Shown here piece after piece: positions 42,758-50,638 of a DNA stretch of 64,000 nt (positions within the stretch are counted from its first letter, which is position 1; every line of letters starts with the position of its first letter). Both the position numbers and the translations under genes were made by a program. The stretch is from PBB1 sp965229345 (GTDB lineage: Bacteria; Pseudomonadota; Gammaproteobacteria; Burkholderiales; Burkholderiaceae_C): positions 806,001 through 870,000 of the forward strand of contig OZ245872.1 in NCBI GenBank assembly GCA_965229345.1, in the 5' to 3' direction. The notes under the pieces were generated by a model. It did not search any database and was not told the DNA's origin. It saw only the letters and a list, made by a program, of their open reading frames with translations.

Positions 42758-44470
42758 TCAGCGATCAGGCTGGGCGTTCTGCGCGATCCATTGCGCGGCG
42801 CGCTCAGCGATCATCAGTGTCGGCGCCGCGGTGTTGCCGCTGGTGATCGTGGGCATCACGCTGGCGTCGGCGATGCGCAGGCCTGCGACGCCGTGCACGC
42901 GCAGCTGCGCATCCACCACCGCCTGCGGATCGCTGGCTGGCCCCATCTTGGCCGTGCCCACGGGGTGGAAGATGGTGGTGCCGATCTCGCCGGCCAGGCG
43001 GCTCAGTTCTTCATCGGTCTGGTATTGCATCCCGGGCTTGATTTCTCGTGGCCGGTAGACCGACAGCGCCTGCTGCGCGACGATCCGGCGCGTGACCCGC
43101 AACGCGTCGGCGGCGACCTGGCGGTCTTGCGCCGTGCTCAGGTAGTTCGGCGCAATGCGTGGTGCGTCCGTCGGGTGCGGGCTGCGCGGCTGCACCGTGC
43201 CCCGGCTCGTCGGGTTCAGGTGACACACGCTGGCGGTGATGGCGTCGAAGGGGTGCAGCGGCTCGCCGAAGGCCTCGAGCGAGAGCGGTTGCACGTGGTA
43301 CTCCAGGTTGGCGTGCGGCTGATTCGGGTCGCTGCGCGTGAACGCACCGAGCTGCGAGGGGGCCATGCTGAGCGGTCCGGAGCGTCGCAGTGCGAATTCG
43401 AGCGCCATCTGCGCCTTACCCCACCACGAGCGCGATCGCGTGTTCAGTGTCGTCACACCCTCAACGGCATACACCGATCGCAATTGCAGGTGATCCTGCA
43501 GGTTCGCGCCCACGCCTGGCAGATCGCGAAGCGGCGTGATGCCCGCCGCTTGCAGTGCCGCCGCTGCCCCGAGCCCTGACAGTTGCAGCAGTTGCGGCGT
43601 GCCGATGGCGCCCGTGCACAGGATCACTTCGCGGGCCGCATGGACCTGGATCGGCTCGCCCCGATTGGCGTGGCCTTGCTTGTCGCGGGGCAGCACCTCG
43701 ACACCGACGGCACGCAGTGGAGCCGCTGCCGTGTCGCCCGGCGAACCCGGCTCCAGCAGCACCCGCGCAATGTGTGCGCCGGTCCAGACCTGCAGATTGT
43801 CCCGGTCCAGCACCGGGCGCAAAAAGCCCTTCGCGCTGTTCCAGCGCAGGCCATTGCGCTGGTTGACCTCGAAGTAGCCCACGCCTTCGTTGTCGCCGCG
43901 GTTGAAGTCCGCGGTGGCCGGAAGGCCGGCCTGGCGAGCGGCCTCGGCGAACGCCTCGAGCACCGTCCAGCGCAGCCGTTGCCGCTCGACACGCCATTCG
44001 CCGCCGGGGCGCTCGCCCTTTTCGTCCCAGCCGGGTGCCGCGTGGAACGCATCGGCCCCTCGGTGGAAGTCCTCGTGCTTCAGGAAGTGCGGCAGGCACT
44101 CGGACCAGCCCCAGCCGGGGTTCGGCCCGAACCCGTCGCCTGCGCCCCAGGCGTCGTAATCCCGCGCCTGGCCCCGCATGTAGATCATCCCGTTGATGCT
44201 GCTGCAGCCGCCCAGCACCTTCCCTCGCGGGTAGCGCAAACGGCGCCCACTCAGCCCTGCCTCGGGCTCGGTCTGGTACATCCAGTCGGTGCGCGGATTC
44301 CCGATGCAACGCAGGTAGCCCACCGGGATGTGGATCCAGGCGTAGTCATCCTTGCCACCCGCCTCGATCAGCAGGACACGCTTCGTCGGATCGGCACTGA
44401 GGCGGTTGGCCAACAGGCAACCGGCGGTTCCGGCGCCGCAGACGATGTAGTCGTACATGAGGTGGCTCAT
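42758..44470 (-). CDS. GMC-family FAD-dependent oxidoreductase
   Basis: 570 residues, with the FAD-binding CGAGTAGCLLANRLS at residues 11-25, the GMC signature PRGKVLGGCSSINGMIYMRG near 85, and active-site His502 (FHPVGTAKMG) and Asn545 (TSGNTAAPT). The family includes choline dehydrogenase and alcohol or polyethylene-glycol dehydrogenases; BetA-like annotation is common but no betB, betI or transporter gene lies beside it, so an alcohol of unknown identity is the safer call. No signal peptide. ATG at 44470; a second ATG four codons on (MYDYIVCG) is also plausible. Confidence 0.92.
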   Translation of the reverse strand: MSHLMYDYIVCGAGTAGCLLANRLSADPTKRVLLIEAGGKDDYAWIHIPVGYLRCIGNPRTDWMYQTEPEAGLSGRRLRYPRGKVLGGCSSINGMIYMRGQARDYDAWGAGDGFGPNPGWGWSECLPHFLKHEDFHRGADAFHAAPGWDEKGERPGGEWRVERQRLRWTVLEAFAEAARQAGLPATADFNRGDNEGVGYFEVNQRNGLRWNSAKGFLRPVLDRDNLQVWTGAHIARVLLEPGSPGDTAAAPLRAVGVEVLPRDKQGHANRGEPIQVHAAREVILCTGAIGTPQLLQLSGLGAAAALQAAGITPLRDLPGVGANLQDHLQLRSVYAVEGVTTLNTRSRSWWGKAQMALEFALRRSGPLSMAPSQLGAFTRSDPNQPHANLEYHVQPLSLEAFGEPLHPFDAITASVCHLNPTSRGTVQPRSPHPTDAPRIAPNYLSTAQDRQVAADALRVTRRIVAQQALSVYRPREIKPGMQYQTDEELSRLAGEIGTTIFHPVGTAKMGPASDPQAVVDAQLRVHGVAGLRIADASVMPTITSGNTAAPTLMIAERAAQWIAQNAQPDR

Positions 44471-44592
44471 CAGGGTTTCACCGCACTGGCGCCGCGGCGT
44501 CTAAAACAATATAGATAAGAGATTGGCGGAAACGGTGGCGCCAGGTGATACCTGCAAAACAACACTTTGTTGCGCGCGATTTTGAGAAGCCT

Positions 44593-44622
44593 TTGCGCAA
44601 TATCGGTCAACTCACCCATAAT
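44593..44622 (+). promoter_or_regulatory. candidate promoter of the RRM gene
   Basis: TTGCGC (44593-44598), an 18-nt spacer and CATAAT (44617-44622). Transcription would start near 44629, giving a leader of about 94 nt. The region from 44500 is AT-richer than its surroundings. Confidence 0.5.
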
Positions 44623-44628
44623 GAAAAT

Positions 44629-44722
44629 TCTGTGTTCAGTAGCAGCGCCTTTGCTTGAATGGGTCAGGATAGGTTGAAGCTACACAGGTATTCTGTGTTC
44701 TCTGAAAAGAAAGGCGCTCGCA
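44629..44722 (+). promoter_or_regulatory. structured 5' leader of the RRM (cold-shock-type) gene
   Basis: The leader has two features. A local hairpin ACACAG-GTATT-CTGTGT lies at 44682-44698. A 9-bp perfect long-range pairing joins AGCGCCTTT (44644-44652) to AAAGGCGCT (44710-44718), which contains the likely ribosome-binding site just upstream of the ATG at 44723. The 11-mer ATTCTGTGTTC occurs twice (44627-44637 and 44690-44700). A temperature-responsive translational switch is inferred, by analogy with cold-shock mRNA leaders. Confidence 0.5.
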
Positions 44723-45217
44723 ATGGGCAACAAACTCTACGTCGGTAACCTGTCGTACAACGTACGAGATGACGATCTTCAGCAAACATTCGCTCAGTTC
44801 GGCACGGTGTCGTCGGCGAAGGTCATGATGGACCGTGAAACCGGTCGCTCCAAGGGTTTTGGTTTCGTCGAGATGGGTTCCGATGCCGAAGCGCAATCGG
44901 CCATCAACGGCATGAACGGCCAACAGATGGACGGCCGCGCCCTGGTCGTCAATGAGGCGCGTCCTCGTGAAGAGCGGCCAGGTGGCTTCGGTGGCGGCCG
45001 CTCCGGTGGTGGTGGCTACGGTGGTGGCGGTGGCGGCTACGGTGGTGGTGGCGGCGGTCGCTCTGGCGGCGGTGGCGGTTACGGCGGTGGTGGCGGTGGC
45101 GGCGGTCGCTCTGGCGGCGGCGGTGGTTACGGCGGCGGCGGCGGTGGTGGTGGTGGTGGCCGCTCAGGCGGCGGTGGTGGTTACGGCGGTGGCGGCGGAA
45201 ACCGCGGCGGTTACTGA
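44723..45217 (+). CDS. glycine-rich RRM RNA-binding protein (cold-inducible type)
   Basis: 164 residues. A single N-terminal RNA-recognition motif with RNP2 LYVGNL (5-10) and RNP1 KGFGFVEM (44-51) is followed by a Gly/Tyr/Arg-rich tail (87-164) made of repeated GGGGYGGGG and RSGGGGG blocks. The architecture matches bacterial and cyanobacterial Rbp proteins and plant GRPs, typically RNA chaperones induced by cold. The start codon follows AAAGGCGCTCGCA. A strong terminator follows the stop. Cold induction is inferred from architecture and the structured leader, not shown. Confidence 0.93.
   Translation: MGNKLYVGNLSYNVRDDDLQQTFAQFGTVSSAKVMMDRETGRSKGFGFVEMGSDAEAQSAINGMNGQQMDGRALVVNEARPREERPGGFGGGRSGGGGYGGGGGGYGGGGGGRSGGGGGYGGGGGGGGRSGGGGGYGGGGGGGGGGRSGGGGGYGGGGGNRGGY
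45057..45210 (+). repeat. imperfect tandem GGN repeats encoding the Gly-rich tail
   Basis: Units of about 45 bases encoding RSGGGGGYGGGGG-type blocks recur roughly three times (45058, 45105 and 45160 onward), almost entirely GGN codons with occasional TAC and CGC/TCT. In-frame gain or loss of units would change tail length without a frameshift. Confidence 0.65.
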
Positions 45218-45251
45218 GTCGTCACCCAGACACCGACAAACCGAATGATCC

Positions 45252-45283
45252 AAAACGGCTGCACTGAAAAGTGCAGCCGTTTT
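45252..45283. terminator. strong intrinsic terminator after the RRM gene
   Basis: A perfect 14-bp stem AAAACGGCTGCACT / AGTGCAGCCGTTTT closed by a GAAA tetraloop (45266-45269), ending in a T-run on both strands. It serves the RRM gene and can also terminate the convergent SDR operon. Confidence 0.92.
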
Positions 45284-45287
45284 GCAT

Positions 45288-46112
45288 TCAGGGCCGATGT
45301 TTCCTGAGGCGTTGCTTGCGGGGCTGGCCGGCCACGACCCGGTCGAATATCGCATTGGGCAACAGCCGCAACAGCCTCGCCACCATGCCCATCTGCCACG
45401 GAATCACTGGGTGGGATGAGCCGTTCTGGATGGCGAGGAAAGCCTTTTGCGCAAACGCCTCGGGGCTCATCAGGAAAGGCATCGGGTACCGGTTGTCGCG
45501 CGTCAGTGGGGTATCGACATACCCTGGGCTGAGCGTCACCACCTTCACGCCAAAGGGGCGGCACTCGCCGCGCAGGCTTTCACAGTAGCTGATCACCGCG
45601 GCCTTGCTGGCGCAGTACGCTCCGTGACCTGGCAACCCTCGCACGCCAGCCACGCTCGCCACACCCACCAGCACGCCGCGTCGCCGTTCGCACATGCTGC
45701 GCACGAACGGCTGCAGCGTGGCGGCCAGGCCGATCACGTTGGTTTCGAACGTCTCGCGCAGGACCGCCAGGTCTTCGACTTCGGCACTGTCGATGCCGAT
45801 GCTGATGCCTGCGTTCGCGATCACCACATCGGGCAGGCCTTGCGCGGCAATGCACGCATGCGCGGCACCGGTGATGCTTGCGATATCGCGCACGTCGGCT
45901 GCATAGACCGCACACTGCGCGGGGCTCGTGCTGTGTGCGCTCGCCCATGCCGTCAGTTCATCGTCGCGACGTGCCACCAGTGCCAGGCGGTAGCCCGCTT
46001 GCAGGTAGCGAGCAGCCAGCGCGCGCCCGATGCCGCTGGAGGCGCCCGTGATGAAGACGAGAGGTGCGTTCACATCAGGCCGAGTGGTGGTGGCCCTGGC
46101 GGCGCGCGACAC
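45288..46112 (-). CDS. short-chain dehydrogenase/reductase
   Basis: 274 residues, classical SDR: NAD(P)-binding TGASSGIG (22-29), NAG (100-102), catalytic Ser153, Tyr166 and Lys170 (YCASK). A C-terminal hydrophobic/basic stretch (about 240-274, WQMGMVARLLRLLPNAIFDRV) resembles SDRs of the DltE/membrane-peripheral group. Substrate unknown. GTG at 46112 is the longest start; GTG at 46073 immediately before NAPLVFITG is an alternative. It follows lptC after 20 nt on the same strand, in the place where lptA usually lies. Confidence 0.88.
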   Translation of the reverse strand: MSRAARATTTRPDVNAPLVFITGASSGIGRALAARYLQAGYRLALVARRDDELTAWASAHSTSPAQCAVYAADVRDIASITGAAHACIAAQGLPDVVIANAGISIGIDSAEVEDLAVLRETFETNVIGLAATLQPFVRSMCERRRGVLVGVASVAGVRGLPGHGAYCASKAAVISYCESLRGECRPFGVKVVTLSPGYVDTPLTRDNRYPMPFLMSPEAFAQKAFLAIQNGSSHPVIPWQMGMVARLLRLLPNAIFDRVVAGQPRKQRLRKHRP

Positions 46113-46132
46113 GGTTCAGCGCGAACGCTGAA

Positions 46133-46807
46133 TCAACGTCTTTGCCCACCCGGGCCGAAGGTGGCCTTCACGCCGCCGGCGAACTGTGCCACCTGGCCGA
46201 GGTTGTCGTAGTTCATCGATGCGCCCTGGATTCGCACCGTGCCGCGGGTGATCGTCACCGGAAGGTGCGACCGCACTTGCTCCGTCTGCAAAAACGCGTG
46301 CAGGAACTCGCTTTTGAAGTCGATGGCCTCCAGCGTCTTGTCCCCCACCTGGGCGGCTTGGCGCACCACATGGGCCTGGCCCATCAACTGCACCTCGGAC
46401 CCATCGCCGTTGGAGATCGCCTTTTGTGCGGTCGCCACGGTCACGCCTGAATCGGGTGCGATCGAGCGGATGCGCGCGCGGTCGATCTCCAGCGTATCGG
46501 TGTCGGGGTAATGGCGCGCCTCATCCCCTTCGATCTGCAGGCGCAGGCTGCCGTCGGCCGCAAAGCGCTGTACCGTGAAGTTGCGCATCGTGTAGTCCGG
46601 AATGTGGCGCGCTGCGACGACTGGCTTGGCGCCCTGGAAGACCGGCGTGTTCTTGACCAGCCACCAGGTCGCCAGAGCCACCAAGGCCATCAGCATCAAG
46701 GGCAGGTACGCCGACAAGGTGCTGATCGCGCGCTGGTACCAGGGCAGGACATACCGCCGGGCCGCTGGCGCAGGGGGTGCCAGCGTGGATTCGGCTGCTG
46801 AGTTCAA
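46133..46807 (-). CDS. lptC: lipopolysaccharide export protein LptC
   Basis: 224 residues. One N-terminal transmembrane helix (LPLMLMALVALATWWLV, about 34-50) and a periplasmic beta-jellyroll region with FTVQRFAADGSLRLQIEGDEARHYPD and a conserved GxVxI-type strand (ITRGTVRIQGASMNYDN). LptC links the LptBFG transporter to LptA in LPS transport. The start is TTG at 46807, preceded by GAGGG; no ATG is usable. It lies 43 nt after kdsC, as in the usual kdsD-kdsC-lptC order, but lptA and lptB do not follow. Confidence 0.9.
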   Translation of the reverse strand: MNSAAESTLAPPAPAARRYVLPWYQRAISTLSAYLPLMLMALVALATWWLVKNTPVFQGAKPVVAARHIPDYTMRNFTVQRFAADGSLRLQIEGDEARHYPDTDTLEIDRARIRSIAPDSGVTVATAQKAISNGDGSEVQLMGQAHVVRQAAQVGDKTLEAIDFKSEFLHAFLQTEQVRSHLPVTITRGTVRIQGASMNYDNLGQVAQFAGGVKATFGPGGQRR

Positions 46808-46850
46808 GTGAGGGGCCCTCGGTTCCGCATCGCGGCGGCGCTGCAGCGCG

Positions 46851-47438
46851 TCATGGGGTGCCGTCGAGCGTGGTCAAGTGACCCCGCAGCAGCGAGCCAT
46901 AACGACCTGCGGCCATGAGCAGCAGGTCGCAGCACTCGCGCGCGGCACCACGGCCGCCGCTTGCCCGTGTGATGTGATGCGCGACCGCGCTGACCTCCGG
47001 GTGGGCGTTCGACGGTGCGCAGGCAAACGCCGCGCGCGTCATCAGGGGCAGATCGGGCCAATCGTCGCCCATCGCTGCCAGCGCGCCCCAGTCGATCTGC
47101 AGCGTGTTCATGAGCGTGCCGGTCGCAGCCAATTTGTCGTGCACGCCGTAGAAGGCATGCGCAATGCCGAGGTCGGCCACGCGACGGCGCACGGCGGGCG
47201 AGTCTCGCCCGGTGATGACGACCGGCGTGATCCCGCCTTGCGCGAGCAGCTTCAGGCCGTGACCGTCGAGCGCGTTGAAGGCCTTGAAATCCTCGCCGTG
47301 TTCGCCGATGTACAGACTGCCGTCGGTGAGCACACCGTCCACATCAAAAATGGCTGCGCGAACGCCCTGTGCGGCCAGCAAGAGCTCTGGCGCAAACGAC
47401 AGCGTCGGGTTCAGGGGGCGTGGCGCGTGCGCGGCCAT
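46851..47438 (-). CDS. kdsC: 3-deoxy-D-manno-octulosonate 8-phosphate phosphatase
   Basis: 195 residues, HAD superfamily. Motif I is FDVDGVLTDG (Asp32, Asp34), motif II TGRDS and motif IV GDDWPDL. It converts Kdo-8-phosphate to Kdo, an LPS core sugar. The ATG overlaps the kdsD stop by one base (TGATG), and lptC follows, so it belongs to the Kdo/LPS operon. Confidence 0.95.
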   Translation of the reverse strand: MAAHAPRPLNPTLSFAPELLLAAQGVRAAIFDVDGVLTDGSLYIGEHGEDFKAFNALDGHGLKLLAQGGITPVVITGRDSPAVRRRVADLGIAHAFYGVHDKLAATGTLMNTLQIDWGALAAMGDDWPDLPLMTRAAFACAPSNAHPEVSAVAHHITRASGGRGAARECCDLLLMAAGRYGSLLRGHLTTLDGTP

Positions 47439-48442
47439 CAGATGACCTTCGCGCGCATCAATTGATTGAGGTTCAACGCGCCGACCAGACGCTGCGAACC
47501 ATCGACGACCAGCACGCTGGTCACGCGGTGCTGTTCCATCAGGCCCGCGGCATCCACCGCCAGTGCATCTTCACGGATCACCTTGGGTTGGCTGCGCATC
47601 ACTTCGCGAGCGCGCAACGGGCGCAGATCCTGTCCGCGCTCGATCAGCCTGCGGAGGTCTCCGTCGGTGAAGATGCCGAGCACCTGCTGCTGTGCATCCA
47701 CGACTGTGGTGAAGCCCAGGCCCTTGTCGCTCATGACGCGCAGCATGTCACCGAAACCGGTGTCGGGGGCGACCGATGGCACATCGTCACCGGACACCAT
47801 CAAGTCACGCACATGCATCAGCAACTTGCGACCGAGGCTGCCGCCAGGATGAGATCGTGCGAAGTCGGTCTCGCGGAAACCGCGCGCATCGAGCAACGCC
47901 ACGGCGAGCGCATCACCCAGGGCCATCTGTGCCGTGGTGCTGGCAGTGGGGGCCAGATTGAGTGGACAGGCCTCCTGATCGACACCGCAGTCCAGCGCGA
48001 TGTCGGCAATTCGCGCGAGCGTGGATTCACTGCGTCCGGTCATGCTGACCAGGATCACTTCCAGGCGCTTCAGTGCGGGCAGCAGTGCAGCGATTTCATC
48101 GCTTTCACCGGAATTGGAAATCGCCAGGACGACATCGCCCTTGGTGACCATGCCGAGGTCGCCGTGGCTGGCCTCGGCGGGGTGGACGAACATGGCCGGT
48201 GTGCCGGTGGACGCCAGCGTCGCAGCGATCTTGCGGCCGACATGCCCACTCTTGCCCATGCCCATCACGACCACACGCCCCCGGCAGCGCAGCATGGCTT
48301 CCACCGCCCGCGCGAAACTCACGCCTTGACGCGGCTTCAGGCCGAGCAGGGCGCGCGCTTCGATGTCGAAGGTCTCGCGCGCGAGATGCAGGGCGCGCTG
48401 GGCGTCGAAGGCGACAGGCGTTGCAGGGAGGGTGTCTGGCAC
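47438..48442 (-). CDS. kdsD: D-arabinose-5-phosphate isomerase
   Basis: 334 residues: a SIS domain (VVVMGMGKSGHVGRKIAATLASTG, then HPAEASHGDLGMV with the catalytic His region and ISNSGESDEI) followed by two CBS domains (about 210-334). It makes arabinose-5-phosphate, the first step of Kdo synthesis. GTG at 48442 (VPDTLPATPVAFD) is the family-length start although no ribosome-binding site stands out; the open frame upstream of it is out-of-family. First gene of the kdsD-kdsC-lptC-SDR operon, divergent from the antiporter gene. Confidence 0.94.
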   Translation of the reverse strand: MPDTLPATPVAFDAQRALHLARETFDIEARALLGLKPRQGVSFARAVEAMLRCRGRVVVMGMGKSGHVGRKIAATLASTGTPAMFVHPAEASHGDLGMVTKGDVVLAISNSGESDEIAALLPALKRLEVILVSMTGRSESTLARIADIALDCGVDQEACPLNLAPTASTTAQMALGDALAVALLDARGFRETDFARSHPGGSLGRKLLMHVRDLMVSGDDVPSVAPDTGFGDMLRVMSDKGLGFTTVVDAQQQVLGIFTDGDLRRLIERGQDLRPLRAREVMRSQPKVIREDALAVDAAGLMEQHRVTSVLVVDGSQRLVGALNLNQLMRAKVI

Positions 48443-48489
48443 AGTGCGGACGAGAGCGTCTATTAGGATCGAACCAACAGCGGTGCCGC

Positions 48490-48495
48490 ATTCTA
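48490..48495 (-). promoter_or_regulatory. -10 box of a candidate kdsD promoter
   Basis: On the minus strand CTAGAAT occurs 48 nt upstream of the kdsD GTG. The -35 is not clear. It matches the CTAGAAT seen before tkt and the AmpG-like gene. Confidence 0.35.
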
Positions 48496-48577
48496 GGCAT
48501 GTGCCCTGCGTGCGACTTGCCTTGGTACCCCTGCCCGAACCGCTGTCCCATGACCGCCCAGCGCCTGCTCCGATTCG

Positions 48578-50578
48578 ATGGCTTCCACCCTTGAGCTGAC
48601 CCTGCTTTACCTGGTGGCTGCCGTCGCCGGCGTCGTGCTGTGCCGGCTTGCGAAGCTTCCACCGATGCTGGGCTACCTGGCGGTGGGCGTGGTCATCGGC
48701 CCCAACGCGATGGCGCTGGCCAAGGACTCGGCCGGCGTGCGCTACCTGGCCGAGTTCGGTGTGGTGTTCCTGATGTTCGTCATCGGGCTCGAATTCAATC
48801 TGCCCAAGCTGAAGAGCATGCGCAAGCTGGTCTTCGGCCTGGGGCTTGCGCAGGTGCTGCTGACCATCGTGGGGACGGTGGCGGGGCACTTCGTGCTTGC
48901 GTGGTTGTTCTCGTACACCTCGCAGCCCTGGCAGTTGTCATGGCGCGGCGCGGTGGTGCTGGCATCGGCGATGGCGATGTCGAGCACCGCCATCGTCGTC
49001 AAGATGATGGCCGACCGACTGGAGCTGGAAAGTGAGCACGGCCGTCGGGTGATCGGCGTGCTGCTGTTCCAGGATCTGGCCGTGGTGCCGCTGCTGGTGC
49101 TGATTCCCGCGCTCGACGACAGCGGCACGGACATGGCAGTGGCCCTCGGCTGGGCCGCGTTGAAGGCCACGGTGCTGCTTGGCGTGCTGCTGGTCGGTGG
49201 TCAGAAAGTGATGCGCTGGTGGCTGACGCTGGTCGCTCGTCGCAAGAGCGAGGAGCTGTTCGTGCTCAACCTGCTGCTGGTCACGCTCGGGCTGGCCTGG
49301 CTGACCGAGCATGCCGGGCTCTCGCTGGCGCTGGGCGCATTCGTCGCCGGCATGCTGATCGCCGAGACCGAATACAAGCACCAGGTCGAGACCGACATTC
49401 GCCCGTTCCACGATGTGCTGCTCGGGCTGTTCTTCATCACCATCGGCATGAAGCTCGACTGGCGTCCGGTACTGGACCAGTGGCTGCTGGTACTGTTGCT
49501 GTCGATGCTGCCGGTGTTCGTCAAGTTCGCGCTGGTGACGCTGCTGGCGCGGTTGTTCGGCACGCCGTCGGGCGTGGCGTTGCGCACCGGGCTGTACCTC
49601 GCACAAGCCGGCGAGTTCGGCTTCGTGCTGTTGACCCTGGGCGCGCAGCAGCGCCTGATCGATCAGCAGTGGATGAGTCCAGTGCTGGCCAGCATGGTGC
49701 TCAGCATGCTGGCGTCACCCTTCCTGATCAACTACAGCGACCGCATCGTGATGCGGCTGAGTTCCAGCGACTGGCTGATGCAGTCGGTCGCGATGACCTC
49801 GATTGCCAAGCGCGCGATCAACACCGAGGCCCACGTCATCATCGCCGGCTACGGACGCAGTGGGCAGAACCTGGCGCGCATCCTCGATGCCGAGCGCATC
49901 CCGTACATGGCGCTCGACCTCGATCCCGATCGCGTGCGGCAAGCGGCTGCAGCAGGCCAGAGCGTGGTGTTCGGCGATGCCGCGCGCCTGCAAAGCTTGA
50001 TGGCCGCAGGCCTCGCACGTGCCAATGCGGTGGTTGTCAGCTACCACGACACGCCGTCGGCCATGAAGATCCTGCGCCTTGTGCAAGAGCATGCACCGAA
50101 GGTGCCTGTGATCGTGCGCACCATCGACGACAGCGACCTCGAAAAGCTCCAGGCCGCAGGTGCGACCGAGGTCGTGCCCGAGGCCATCGAAGGCTCGCTG
50201 ATGCTGGCCAGTCACGCACTGGCGCTGGTCGGCGTACCGATGCGCCGAGTGATCCGCGTCGTGCAGGACCAGCGCGAGGCACGCTACGGCTTGCTGCGCG
50301 GTTACTTCCACGGTGCCGACGACGACACGCATGACGAACTCGGCAACATGCGGCTGCACAGCGTCACGCTGACCGCGGTGTGTGGCTGCATCGGCCAGAC
50401 GCTGGCCGACCAGGCGCTGCACGCGGTGGGCGTGTCGGTCGCCTCGGTACGGCGCGCGTCAGGCGCTGTCACCAGGCCTGACGACGATCTCTTGCTCGCG
50501 GTGGGCGACACCCTGGTGCTGTCAGGTCTGCCCGAGCCGCTCGCGCGCGCTGAAGACAAGCTGCTGTCGCGCGGTTGA
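48578..50578 (+). CDS. CPA2 monovalent cation:proton antiporter with RCK domain (YbaL/KefB-like)
   Basis: 666 residues: twelve or so membrane helices of the Na/H exchanger fold (about 1-385; motif YLAEFGVVFLMFVIGLEFN and the ion-binding helix SMLASPF region), then a TrkA-N/RCK domain with the Rossmann motif VIIAGYGRSGQNLARILD (about 415) and a TrkA-C domain at the C-terminus. It exchanges K+ for H+, gated by nucleotides or glutathione adducts in Kef-type relatives. KefB-specific partner KefF/KefG genes are not adjacent. It is divergent from kdsD, a pairing also found in relatives. Confidence 0.93.
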   Translation: MASTLELTLLYLVAAVAGVVLCRLAKLPPMLGYLAVGVVIGPNAMALAKDSAGVRYLAEFGVVFLMFVIGLEFNLPKLKSMRKLVFGLGLAQVLLTIVGTVAGHFVLAWLFSYTSQPWQLSWRGAVVLASAMAMSSTAIVVKMMADRLELESEHGRRVIGVLLFQDLAVVPLLVLIPALDDSGTDMAVALGWAALKATVLLGVLLVGGQKVMRWWLTLVARRKSEELFVLNLLLVTLGLAWLTEHAGLSLALGAFVAGMLIAETEYKHQVETDIRPFHDVLLGLFFITIGMKLDWRPVLDQWLLVLLLSMLPVFVKFALVTLLARLFGTPSGVALRTGLYLAQAGEFGFVLLTLGAQQRLIDQQWMSPVLASMVLSMLASPFLINYSDRIVMRLSSSDWLMQSVAMTSIAKRAINTEAHVIIAGYGRSGQNLARILDAERIPYMALDLDPDRVRQAAAAGQSVVFGDAARLQSLMAAGLARANAVVVSYHDTPSAMKILRLVQEHAPKVPVIVRTIDDSDLEKLQAAGATEVVPEAIEGSLMLASHALALVGVPMRRVIRVVQDQREARYGLLRGYFHGADDDTHDELGNMRLHSVTLTAVCGCIGQTLADQALHAVGVSVASVRRASGAVTRPDDDLLLAVGDTLVLSGLPEPLARAEDKLLSRG

Positions 50579-50638
50579 CGCCCTGGGGCTCGCCCCTCGA
50601 TTGAACCGACAATCAAAGGCTGCTTTTCCCGCGTCGCC

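Noticed and set aside
42758..44470. Annotation of the GMC oxidoreductase as choline dehydrogenase BetA
   Set aside because: Family motifs fit, but no bet genes or osmoprotectant transporters are adjacent; specificity cannot be read from sequence.
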